Positions 1-6,895 are shown, numbered from the stretch's first letter. The stretch: DNA of 10,157 nt from Christensenella sp. UBA1214 (GCA_002309375.1 DBXK01000024.1:2738-12894), one strand, 5' to 3'. The notes: generated from the letters alone by a model not told the origin. Translations and numbers: made by a program.

Positions 1-1513
1 GGCTGCCGGTATAACGGACGTATGCGATCGCTGCGTAGTCAAGGCCGTAGCTGTTGGACCCATCCTTGTGGTAGACCCACTTGAACAGGTACGAGCCGGT
101 CGAAGGCGCGGTGAAGGTGTAGGTCGTCCAGGAAGAATTATCCCAACCGGAAGCAGTCATCTTCTCAACGCCGTTGGCATAGAATATCAGCTTATCATAG
201 TTCTTTTCCGAGCTGACATAATATTGGAAGGAGAGGGTCTCGCCCTGCGCCATATTGACGATCGTCTCGATATACGATTCCGAGTTGCCGTTGCTGGGAG
301 CGTTGGCATAGCGGTTGTTGCTGATCACATAGTATCCGCTGCCGTCGGAAGAATTCGCGCCGACAAAGCTGCTGGTCCCGGTGGGCGAGTTGAAGGTCAG
401 CCATGCGTCGCTGGAGGCACTGTTGAGATTGCCGTCCATATTATAGCTGTTCGCCCTCTGATCGGCCGCCTCCGAAGTGAAGCGGATGTTGTCGACACAG
501 ACCTGGTCGGAACCGCCGTCATTGCTGCCGTCCTTCGTGTATTCGAATTTGAAGGTGTAATAACCGCGGGCGGTTATGGTATAGGTGTAAGTCTTCCAGT
601 TATAATCATCTGTTCCCGAATAATGGAAGACCCGGCTGTTGTTAACGTAGAAGTTGAAGAAGTCGTAGTTCTGTTCGCAGGAATAAGCGTAGTCGAACTT
701 GAGATCGATCGGCGCCTGCTCGACCCACGCCCTCACTTCGAAGTAGGAAGTGGAGTTCGAAGTGTTCTTGTTGCCGTTGTAGAGGTAGAGCTCATGGCCG
801 CTGTTTCCGTTGCTGGCGACATAGAAGGGATAAGAGCTGCTGTTCGTATAACCAACGAAGTTGCCGGACATGCCCTCGTTCAGCACAGCACGCCTCTCAT
901 ACCAGAGCTTATGCTTCGAATAAGTGACGCCGTAAACGCGGGCGCAGTCCGCGCCGGTGTTGCCGGTGCTGTCCTTATGATAGCGGAAGACGAAGGTATG
1001 GTTGCCGCTCGTGGAGCAGGTGTAGGTGTAGTTCACCCAAGCGGGGGAGCTGCCGCCGCCGCTCTTGCCCGAGCCGGAGAAGACTTCACTGCCGTTGTCG
1101 AGGAGAATGAATTTGTCGTAGTTGGTCTCGGACTCGAACCAGTACTGGAAGGTGATCGTCTCGCCGGAATACATATAGAACTGGGAGATGGTGAGATCGG
1201 CGTCCGTGGCGTGCTGGCCTGCGTTGTTGGACTCGGCGTAATAGTAGGTCGAGCCGGTATCTGAATTGGTGCCTTCCTTAATGAGCCAGCCGGGGTTGCC
1301 GTTGACATAGGAAAGGAAGGTGCCGTTGGCGTTCAGCTGATCGATGAAGCCGCGGGTCTCCGGATCTTCAAGCTTCTCGGGCTCAGGCTCGGGGAGCTTC
1401 TCGGGCTCCGCCTGCTTTTTCGCAGGCGCTTCTTCGGCAAATACCGCCGCCGGGATGAGGGCGAACAGCATCAGAGCCGAAAGCGCGAGAGCAAGGATGC
1501 GTTTTGCGTTCAT
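1..1513 (-). CDS. Secreted protein with three repeated beta-rich domains (C-terminus outside window)
   Basis: This open frame of 504 codons has no stop before the left edge. It starts at ATG 1513, with AGGAGG (1521-1526) seven bases upstream. Residues 1-26 form a signal peptide (basic MNAKR, hydrophobic core, AVFA before the likely cleavage), followed by a Pro/Glu/Lys linker to about residue 55. Three diverged copies of a roughly 140-residue domain follow (about 56-199, 209-345 and 356-501). Each copy has a GET-like strand, an 'NYDxF' motif (131-135, 282-286, 438-442), an aromatic-rich middle, and an ending of the form FxYxKDxSxxxGxD. The pattern suggests an extracellular jelly-roll or beta-sandwich module similar to MAM or cleaved-adhesin domains; this is inference and no exact family is claimed. 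No catalytic motif is visible. Glycan or protein binding is plausible, and a wall anchor or enzyme domain could lie beyond the window. The long plus-strand frame over 68-1264 is a shadow. Confidence 0.88.
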   Translation of the reverse strand, partial: MNAKRILALALSALMLFALIPAAVFAEEAPAKKQAEPEKLPEPEPEKLEDPETRGFIDQLNANGTFLSYVNGNPGWLIKEGTNSDTGSTYYYAESNNAGQHATDADLTISQFYMYSGETITFQYWFESETNYDKFILLDNGSEVFSGSGKSGGGSSPAWVNYTYTCSTSGNHTFVFRYHKDSTGNTGADCARVYGVTYSKHKLWYERRAVLNEGMSGNFVGYTNSSSYPFYVASNGNSGHELYLYNGNKNTSNSTSYFEVRAWVEQAPIDLKFDYAYSCEQNYDFFNFYVNNSRVFHYSGTDDYNWKTYTYTITARGYYTFKFEYTKDGSNDGGSDQVCVDNIRFTSEAADQRANSYNMDGNLNSASSDAWLTFNSPTGTSSFVGANSSDGSGYYVISNNRYANAPSNGNSESYIETIVNMAQGETLSFQYYVSSEKNYDKLIFYANGVEKMTASGWDNSSWTTYTFTAPSTGSYLFKWVYHKDGSNSYGLDYAAIAYVRYTGS

Positions 1514-1560
1514 TTGTTTTTCCTCCTGTTGAAATGATTGGGGCGTTCCCTTGAAAGACA

Positions 1561-1594
1561 ATTATATTATATCATTAATAAAATGAAATAGCAA
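1561..1594 (-). promoter_or_regulatory. Promoter of the repeat-domain secreted protein
   Basis: On the minus strand TTGCTA (1594-1589) is followed after 17 bases by TATAAT (1571-1566), with a second overlapping TATAAT at 1566-1561. The start of transcription should lie near 1554-1560, giving a leader of about 45 bases. The promoter sits just after the feoB stop (1630). No convincing terminator separates the two genes, so some read-through from feoAB is possible. Confidence 0.65.
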
Positions 1595-1629
1595 CTCCGC
1601 GAAAACAGATTCTCTGCAGGCGGAAGGGT

Positions 1630-3546
1630 TCAGAGCAAAAGCCTTGCCGCGATGTTTATCAGCGCAAGGATCAAAAGCCCGAACGCCGTCGGCAGCGCGG
1701 CCGCGAGCAGCATCCATCTCACGCCGCCCGCTTCCTTTCTTATAGTCAAAAGCGTTGTCGAGCAGGGCCAGTGAAACAGCGAGAACAGCATCACCGAAAG
1801 CGCGGTCAGCGCCGTCCAGCCGTTCGCGGTGAGCACGGAGAAGAGTTCCGCACCGCCGGCCTCCGCAAGCGCGCCGCCGGAGGTATAGGCCATCAGAAGG
1901 ATCGGCAGCACGAGCTCGTTCGCGGGGAGGGCAAGGATGAACGCCGTGAGGATCGGCCCGTCGAGACCGAAAAACCGCGCGAGGGGATTGAGAGACCCGC
2001 AGACGGAGGAAAGCAGCGGCCCGCCGGAGGTTTGGATATTCGCAAGGATGAAAAGGACGAGCCCCGCCGGCGCCGCAACGAGCACCGCGCGCAGGAGGAT
2101 CCTCGCAGTGCGGTCGACTGCGCCGGTGATCAGCACCCGCAGCACCTTCGGCGGGCGGTAGGGCGGCAGCTCCATCAGGAAGCTTCCGCTTTTGCCGCGA
2201 AAAACCGTTTCCGAAAGCAGCTTCGTCGCCGCAAGGCTCATCAGCACCGAAATGACAACGAGCGCCGCAAGCACCGCGGCCGCGGCGAGGGGCGAGTTTC
2301 CGCCGGGGACAAAGAAAAGGCCCGTCAGGGTCATGATCAGCGGAAAGCGGCCATTGCAGGGCACGAAGCTGTTCGTCAGCATCGCGATGCGTTTTTCCCT
2401 TTCGCCGCTCATGATCCGGCAGCCGACCACGCCCGCCGCGTTGCATCCGAAGCCCATGCACATCGTCAGCGCCTGCTTTCCGCAGGAGCCGCAGCGCGCG
2501 AAGCAGCGATCGAGGCAAAACGCCGCGCGGGGCAAAAAGCCGAGATCCTCGAGCAGCGAGAACAACGGGAAGAAGATCGCCATCGGCGGCAGCATCACCG
2601 AAACGACGAAGGAGACGGTGCGAAAAATGCCGAGCACAAGCGCATCGCGAACGAAGGGCGCCGCCCCGAGATGCGTCAGAAAGCGATAAAGCAGCTCTTC
2701 GAGCGAGCCGAACGCGCCCGAAAGCAGGCGGGAGGGATAATTCGCGCCGACGAGGGTGAGGTAGAAAACGCCGAGCAGAAGCAGGAACATCAGCGGCAGC
2801 GCGGTGAAACGGCCGGTCACGATCCGGTCGATCCGCTCCGTGAGGCTCTTCCCCTTATGCGGAGCTTCCGAAGCGGCGCCGCAGAGCAGGCGAGAGCATT
2901 CCCGAAGGCAGCGCTCGCTCTTTTCGAGCATGCCGCCCTCCCCGCGATGCTTATAATAATCGCCGGTAAAGAACTCGCTTTCCCGGTCGCCTCCTCCTCC
3001 CGAAAGGACCTCTTCGAGCGCGGCGCGAAGCTCCGCAAGGCCGCTGCCGTTTCGCGCGGAGCAGAGCACGGCCGGCACGCCGAGGCGGCGGGAGAGCAGC
3101 TTTGCGTCGACCCTCTTTCCCGCCCGCTCCGCCTCATCGGCAAGGTTCAGCAGCACGACCGTCGGAAGACCGAGGGAAAGCACCTCGAGCGCGAGAGCGA
3201 GGCTCCTTTCGGGGCAGGCGGCGCTGACGACGGCGATCACGGCGTCCGGCTTTTCGCGGAGAAGGAAATCCCGCGCAACGGCCTCTTCGCCGGAAGCCGG
3301 GGAAAGCGAATAGCAGCCCGGCAGGTCAACAAGGGTGAGCTCTTTTTCCCCGAGAGAAAAGCGGCCGCACGCGAGCTCGACGGTTTTGCCCGTCCAGTTC
3401 CCCGTGTGCTGGCGAAGGCCGGTCAGGGCGTTGAAGACCGTGCTTTTGCCGACGTTCGGATTCCCCGCGAGCGCGATCACCGGGCCTTTGCCGCGCTCTT
3501 TCTCTGCGATCGGCTCACGGCGGGATGAGCGGCGGATCAGTCCCAT
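1630..3546 (-). CDS. feoB: Ferrous iron transport protein B (GTP-gated Fe(II) permease)
   Basis: FeoB is a polytopic inner-membrane Fe(II) importer with an N-terminal G-protein domain. The 638-residue product shows G1 GNPNVGKST (28-36), G3 DLPG (74-77), G4 NLAD (134-137) and a G5-like SARNG (163-167). A spacer runs to about 240, and hydrophobic segments follow from about 248 to the end. Core membrane motifs are LEDLGFLPRAAF (332-343), MGFGCN (364-369) and NSFVPCNGRFP (392-402). The start is ATG 3546, because GGAGG (3558-3554) lies seven bases upstream and overlaps the end of feoA by 10 bases; the longer upstream frame runs through feoA and is not coding. At 638 residues it is shorter than E. 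coli FeoB (about 770). It is unusually Cys-rich between 344 and 397 (C344, C348, C352, C355, C363, C368, C376, C397). The 585-residue plus-strand frame over 1771-3528 is a shadow. Confidence 0.96.
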   Translation of the reverse strand: MGLIRRSSRREPIAEKERGKGPVIALAGNPNVGKSTVFNALTGLRQHTGNWTGKTVELACGRFSLGEKELTLVDLPGCYSLSPASGEEAVARDFLLREKPDAVIAVVSAACPERSLALALEVLSLGLPTVVLLNLADEAERAGKRVDAKLLSRRLGVPAVLCSARNGSGLAELRAALEEVLSGGGGDRESEFFTGDYYKHRGEGGMLEKSERCLRECSRLLCGAASEAPHKGKSLTERIDRIVTGRFTALPLMFLLLLGVFYLTLVGANYPSRLLSGAFGSLEELLYRFLTHLGAAPFVRDALVLGIFRTVSFVVSVMLPPMAIFFPLFSLLEDLGFLPRAAFCLDRCFARCGSCGKQALTMCMGFGCNAAGVVGCRIMSGEREKRIAMLTNSFVPCNGRFPLIMTLTGLFFVPGGNSPLAAAAVLAALVVISVLMSLAATKLLSETVFRGKSGSFLMELPPYRPPKVLRVLITGAVDRTARILLRAVLVAAPAGLVLFILANIQTSGGPLLSSVCGSLNPLARFFGLDGPILTAFILALPANELVLPILLMAYTSGGALAEAGGAELFSVLTANGWTALTALSVMLFSLFHWPCSTTLLTIRKEAGGVRWMLLAAALPTAFGLLILALINIAARLLL

Positions 3547-3812
3547 TTTTCCGCCTCCGGGCGGACTTTGATTCGCGCGGCGTCGGCTTTGCGCAGGGCG
3601 ATTACCGTGCCGCGCACGCGGTAGGCGCAGGGATCCCCGAGCGGGCTTTCCAGCACCTTTTCGACCCTTTCCCCGGGGAAATACCCGAGCTCCGTCAGCC
3701 GCAGCGCAAGCTCGCCCTTCGCTTCCGCCGCCGAGATATATGCCGCCGAGCCGACCGGCAGCGCATCGAGAGTATCCGCCCGATGCATCGTTTCCGCAAA
3801 ATCCGAGTCCAT
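3537..3812 (-). CDS. feoA: FeoA family SH3-like protein of ferrous iron uptake
   Basis: FeoA is a small cytoplasmic SH3-like partner needed for FeoB function; its exact mechanism is unsettled. The 91-residue product shows the family pattern: LDALPVG near the start (about 15-21), RLTELGYFPGERVEKV in the middle, and a final VRGTVIALRKADAARIKV. The start at ATG 3812 is chosen because GGAGG (3825-3821) lies eight bases upstream; the frame is open to an ATG at 3860 but that one has no good ribosome site and falls in the promoter. The gene ends in TGA (3539-3537) inside the feoB start region, so the two are translationally coupled. The length matches FeoA proteins of 75-90 residues. Confidence 0.93.
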   Translation of the reverse strand: MDSDFAETMHRADTLDALPVGSAAYISAAEAKGELALRLTELGYFPGERVEKVLESPLGDPCAYRVRGTVIALRKADAARIKVRPEAEKWD

Positions 3813-3841
3813 TATCCGCACCTCCGCAAGCCTTTGCTGCC

Positions 3842-3871
3842 ATAATATGCGGAAGAGCAAAAAACGGTTAA
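3842..3871 (-). promoter_or_regulatory. Candidate feoAB promoter
   Basis: On the minus strand TTAACC (3871-3866) is separated by 18 bases from TATTAT (3847-3842), which would start transcription near 3835 and give a leader of about 23 bases to ATG 3812. The -35 is weak. It overlaps the TTAAACGTTTAA palindrome, as an iron- or other-responsive operator might. I see no canonical Fur box. Confidence 0.35.
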
Positions 3872-3879
3872 ACGTTTAA
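3868..3879. promoter_or_regulatory. 12-bp perfect palindrome, candidate operator in the divergent feoAB/lipoprotein region
   Basis: TTAAACGTTTAA reads the same on both strands. It overlaps the proposed feoAB -35 and lies 15 bases upstream of the -35 of the divergent lipoprotein promoter, so one regulator could affect both. The central CG with A/T flanks resembles LacI-family operators more than Fur or DtxR sites. No regulator gene is in the window. AT-rich palindromes of this size can arise by chance. Confidence 0.35.
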
Positions 3880-3893
3880 AAAGCAGGCGGCGC

Positions 3894-3922
3894 TTGACAA
3901 ATATACAAAGGCATTGTACTAT
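3894..3922 (+). promoter_or_regulatory. Promoter of the lipoprotein gene
   Basis: Consensus TTGACA (3894-3899), a 17-base spacer and TACTAT (3917-3922) predict a start near 3929. That leaves an untranslated leader of about 210 bases before ATG 4140. The leader contains a possible hairpin (GAAGGCT 3929-3935 with AGCCTTC 3958-3964), a gene-like fragment (3955-3996) and a GC-rich hairpin (4088-4109). I recognise no known riboswitch in it. Confidence 0.7.
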
Positions 3923-3954
3923 ACTTATGAAGGCTGCAGAAACGAATTGCGGAC

Positions 3955-3996
3955 AGAAGCCTTCGTAAAATATGAGATCGTGCCGGATGGCCTTCG
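3955..3996 (+). pseudogene. Short remnant resembling the 3' end of the downstream lipoprotein gene
   Basis: One frame here reads FVKYEIVPDGL, matching FVKYEITPDGL near the C-terminus of the lipoprotein (DNA around 5478-5512) at 10 of 11 residues. About 27 of 35 bases match, with many differences at third codon positions. Similarity fades on both sides. The simplest reading is a decayed piece of a tandem paralog or an old duplication. It is not an expressed gene: the open frame around it has no ribosome site and runs out of frame into the real lipoprotein gene. Chance similarity cannot be fully excluded without an alignment score. Confidence 0.45.
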
Positions 3997-4087
3997 GATC
4001 GCACGAGCGGTTCCTTTGGAAATATATTTTCGTTTCCGGCGTGCAGACAGCATTCTGCGGACATATATAAGGGAATCGGTTTTACGC

Positions 4088-4109
4088 CGCGGGCTCGCAT
4101 TCGCCCGCG
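4088..4109. repeat. GC-rich hairpin element in the lipoprotein leader
   Basis: CGCGGGC (4088-4094) pairs perfectly with GCCCGCG (4103-4109) across an 8-base loop. No U-run follows, so it is not a standard terminator. It ends 18 bases before the AAGGAG of the lipoprotein gene. Part of it (4092-4109) matches 15 of 18 bases at 10082-10099, and a similar CGCGGG/CCCGCG hairpin occurs at 8191-8209. Confidence 0.45.
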
Positions 4110-4139
4110 AAACTTGCACCTTTCAGAAAGGAGTTCCAA

Positions 4140-5582
4140 ATGAAACGCACAATCGCATTCATCCTCATCCTCGCTCTTGCTCTGCCGCTCGTTTCGTGCG
4201 GCAAATCGAACGACTCTTCCGCGCAGAACGGCAGCGCCTCCGGCGAAGCGGAACAGGCGACGCCCGATCCCGCTTCACAGGCCTTCAACCCGGAAACGGA
4301 TTACGACAACCGCTACGGCGCGCTTTACGACTGCGCGATGCTGGAGACCGAGGACGCCTACTATATCTATAACCGCAGCTACCTGATGTACTATGATAAG
4401 ATCATGGAGGAGAGCGGTTATCTCTGCCCGAAGCCGGAATGCCTGCACGGGGAAAAGAATCAGAACACCGCCTGCAATGCATATATCACTATGCCCTTCA
4501 ATTCCCTCGTTTACCGCGATGGGCAGCTCTGGTGGGTCGGCGACACGAACAACGGCCGCAATTTCGCGATCTTCCGCATGGATCTCGACGGCACGAACAA
4601 GGAAAAGGTGCACGAATTCGAATACAGCGGGGAAGGCCGCGGTATGGTGCGCTTCTATCTTCACCGCGACCATCTCTTCTACGCCCGCACGGATCAGGTG
4701 ATCCGGAACGGCAACGCGTTCGACACGGCGACCTTCGGATGCTTCGATCTTGACGATTACGAAAAGCATATCCTCGCCGTTCGGGAATCCTACTTCAATC
4801 CGCAGCCCGGCATGTATTTCTTCGGGGACAGCGCCTATATGTTCGTTTCGTACGACGGGATCAACGAAGAAACCGAAGATATCCCGAGCTCGGATTACGA
4901 ATACGAGGCCTGGCTGGAATGGCGGGAGCAGGTCAAGATGAAGGATGAGATCCTCCGCTGGGATCCGTCAATGGACGAGCCGGAGACGATCTATCTGAAC
5001 AGCGAGGACGGCGTTAACTGGGGCTATTACAGCTATTACGTCCATACGGACGGAACGGTATGGTTCAGGGACGAAGAGTATGTCGGCACGGACGAGGACG
5101 GCGAATACGTCTGGAACTATTATACCTCCAGAGTCGGTGCGGACGGCGAAAGGGAGCGCGTGCTCGAATGGATCGACGGGGACGGCCGGCAGTATTACCC
5201 GATGGTGATGTCCTCGGGAGTCGTTCTCGGCGTTAATCAGGAATGGGTGCCGAAGGTCGGTTTTGATATTAACAGCATCTGGATCCGGAAGCTGAACGGC
5301 GAAACGATCTATAAGGGCGAGCTGCCGATGGCCTTCCGCGAAAAATACACGAATATCGCGCCGCACACGCACGGCGGCCTGAACTGCTGCTGGGCGGCCG
5401 AGAACGAGCTCCTTGTCCGCTTTGATGAGCGTTACAGCGGCATCGGCGCCCACGGCAGCGACATGGCTTACTACGATTTCGTGAAGTATGAGATCACGCC
5501 GGACGGGCTCGTCGAGACCCTTCTCCATCACGAAAGGATGCATTTCGCAAGCGACGACGATAATATCCCGGATTTCGAATAA
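4140..5582 (+). CDS. Lipoprotein of unknown function with C-x4-C-x-H-x8-C motif
   Basis: This 480-residue lipoprotein is exported and lipid-anchored. It starts at ATG 4140 with AAGGAG (4128-4133) six bases upstream. A basic start and hydrophobic stretch lead to the lipobox LVSC, with C20 as the lipidated residue, followed by a Ser/Gly/Ala/Glu-rich linker to about residue 50. The remainder is rich in aromatic and acidic residues, with repeated short 'Y/W...DG' units (for example VYRDGQLWWVGD and FRMDLDGTNKEKV), suggesting beta-propeller-like blades; this fold is inferred. Near the start of the mature domain is LCPKPECLH (95-103) with a further ACNAY, giving C96, C101, H103 and C112. I recall similar 'C..KPEC.H....CNAY' motifs in uncharacterised clostridial lipoproteins. 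The four residues could bind a metal or form disulfides. It diverges from feoAB, so iron handling is conceivable but unproven. The other frames over this gene are shadows. Confidence 0.88.
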   Translation: MKRTIAFILILALALPLVSCGKSNDSSAQNGSASGEAEQATPDPASQAFNPETDYDNRYGALYDCAMLETEDAYYIYNRSYLMYYDKIMEESGYLCPKPECLHGEKNQNTACNAYITMPFNSLVYRDGQLWWVGDTNNGRNFAIFRMDLDGTNKEKVHEFEYSGEGRGMVRFYLHRDHLFYARTDQVIRNGNAFDTATFGCFDLDDYEKHILAVRESYFNPQPGMYFFGDSAYMFVSYDGINEETEDIPSSDYEYEAWLEWREQVKMKDEILRWDPSMDEPETIYLNSEDGVNWGYYSYYVHTDGTVWFRDEEYVGTDEDGEYVWNYYTSRVGADGERERVLEWIDGDGRQYYPMVMSSGVVLGVNQEWVPKVGFDINSIWIRKLNGETIYKGELPMAFREKYTNIAPHTHGGLNCCWAAENELLVRFDERYSGIGAHGSDMAYYDFVKYEITPDGLVETLLHHERMHFASDDDNIPDFE

Positions 5583-5586
5583 GCAG

Positions 5587-5602
5587 GCGGCAGCCTGGCC
5601 GC
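5587..5602 (+). terminator. Weak hairpin after the lipoprotein gene
   Basis: GCGGC (5587-5591) pairs with GCCGC (5598-5602) over a 6-base loop, five bases after the stop codon. A U-run is absent; only an AT-rich stretch (5611-5626) follows. It may slow transcription, but it is not a strong intrinsic terminator. Confidence 0.25.
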
Positions 5603-5607
5603 AAAGA

Positions 5608-5636
5608 TGGAATTTTATATAAAATTATGCTATAAT
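5608..5636 (+). promoter_or_regulatory. Extended -10 promoter of the Mbeg1-like gene
   Basis: TATAAT (5631-5636) is preceded by TGC (5628-5630), making an extended -10. The -35 candidate TGGAAT (5608-5613) at 17-base spacing is poor, which is tolerated with an extended -10. Transcription should begin near 5642-5644, only about 28 bases from ATG 5671. Confidence 0.6.
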
Positions 5637-5637
5637 A

Positions 5638-5662
5638 CCTTCGGCGGAGCTTCTGCCGGAGG
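5638..5662 (+). promoter_or_regulatory. Hairpin covering the ribosome-binding site of the Mbeg1-like gene
   Basis: CCTTCGGCGGA (5638-5648) can pair with TCTGCCGGAGG (5652-5662) over a 3-base loop: 11 pairs including two G-U. The 3' arm carries the GGAGG (5658-5662) eight bases before ATG 5671, so folding would mask the ribosome site. If transcription starts at 5642-5644 only about six or seven pairs remain; read-through RNA from the lipoprotein gene would contain the full stem. Confidence 0.4.
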
Positions 5663-5670
5663 TATTCTTT

Positions 5671-6830
5671 ATGGCAAACATTCTCGATTATCTGATCTGG
5701 CGCGGGGATATTCCCTTTTCGTCGAAGCCTTTCAATGAGGTCGACGCCGTGATCCTTGCGCGGATCTCCTATATGCGCCTCGATCGGTTCATGTATTATG
5801 GCGGGATGGACGCGGTGCCGCTTCCCCTTGCCGTCAAAAAGCTGCTCGATCCTTCCGCCCGTTCGACGGTCAAGCCCCTTTCCGAAAACAATATCAAACT
5901 GCTCACCGCGCTTTCGGACTGCCCGCGCTACAGCGGGATAGAGCTACTCTGCTATGTCAGCCATTTCGATGCGAAGAACGAGGTGCAGTTCGCCGCCGTC
6001 ACCTTCCGGCTCGACAGCAATACTTATTACGTCGCCTTCCGCGGCACGGACAACACCCTTGTCGGCTGGAAGGAGGATTTCAACATGAGCTTCACCTGCC
6101 CCGTGCCCGCGCAGGGTGAGGCCGTCCGCTACCTCGATTCCCTCGGCCGCAAGCTCGGCATCCTGCCCTCGGAGCCAAAGGAGGGCGAGCTCGCTCCCGC
6201 GTGGCCGGCGGGCATTCGAAGGGCGGCAACCTTGCCGTCTATTCCTCGGCGTTCTGCAGCGAAGAGCTGCAAAAAAGGATCGATCTCATCTATAATTTCG
6301 ACGGGCCAGGCTTTGATCCGTCCGTGCTCGAAAGCGACGGCTATAAGCGCATCTGCGAGCGGGTAAGGACCTTCGTTCCGCAGTCGTCGGTCGTCGGGAT
6401 GCTGCTCGAGCACGAGGAAAAATACACGATCGTCCGCTCGACGAACAGCAATATCTGGCAGCATGACACCTATTCCTGGGAGGTCGGGCGCGGCGGCTTT
6501 ACCGAGCTCGAATCGGTCACGAACGGCAGCCGCTTCCTCGATTATACGATCAAGGCATGGATGGCGAGCCTTGAGCCGGCGAGAAGGGAACGCTTTGTCG
6601 ATGCGGTGTACAGCATCCTTCTCGACACGAACGTCACAACGGTCCGCGAGCTCACGCAGAACAAGCTCGCCACCTTCCGCAAGGTCTTTTCCTCCGTCCG
6701 CAGACTGGACGAGCAAACAAGGAAGGACCTCACCCATACCGTCAAGCTTTTCGCGAAAAGCGCAAAGGTCGGGTATTTGAGGATGCTCCAGGAGCGTGCG
6801 GAGAATGAACCGAAGCTGCTGAAGAGCTGA
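5671..6830 (+). pseudogene. Mbeg1-like (DUF2974) alpha/beta-hydrolase, interrupted by a frameshift
   Basis: The first frame (5671 to a stop at 6366) gives good family sequence to about residue 165: ANILDYLIWRGDIPF at the start, then YYVAFRGTDNTLVGWKEDF (119-137). The remainder continues in another frame from about 6201 to TGA 6830: AGGHSKGGNLAVYSS, which holds the GxSxG nucleophile elbow, then NFDGPGF and a helical C-terminus. Joining them needs one base added (or two removed) between about 6150 and 6203, most simply near 6190-6200. The repaired protein would be about 386 residues, in line with the family as I recall it. The unrepaired first frame makes a 231-residue product without the nucleophile serine. 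Because both halves are otherwise intact and well conserved, the break is either very recent or a sequencing or assembly error. The substrate is unknown; esterase or lipase-like activity is inferred from the fold. The start is ATG 5671 with GGAGG eight bases upstream. Confidence 0.85.
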
Positions 6831-6895
6831 GCTGCCGGCTGCTGAAGGAGGCGGTCTTGGTCTCACGGCGGCGGGGAGCAGGCTTTATCGGAAAC

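Noticed and set aside
68..1264. 398-residue plus-strand open frame
   Set aside because: Val/Ala/Gly-rich antisense of the secreted repeat protein, whose own frame has a signal peptide, a ribosome site and three related domains.
1771..3528. 585-residue plus-strand open frame
   Set aside because: It is antisense to feoB, with Arg/Glu/Gln-rich, low-complexity sequence typical of a shadow frame in GC-rich DNA. FeoB has all its G motifs on the other strand.
1630..3843. FeoB with a 99-residue N-terminal extension (start at 3843)
   Set aside because: The extension overlaps feoA in another frame and has no ribosome site; ATG 3546 has GGAGG at good spacing and is followed at once by the G-domain.
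3914..4372. 152-residue plus-strand frame starting in the lipoprotein promoter
   Set aside because: It starts within the -10 region, has no ribosome site and runs out of frame into the lipoprotein gene. Only the short FVKYEIVPDGL piece is notable.
6815..6850. Short direct repeat GCTGCTGAAG at the end of the hydrolase gene
   Set aside because: Two copies of about 10 bases with no wider similarity; likely chance or minor slippage.
6129..6866. 245-residue minus-strand frame
   Set aside because: Antisense to the Mbeg1-like hydrolase and crossing its frameshift; no motif or ribosome site.
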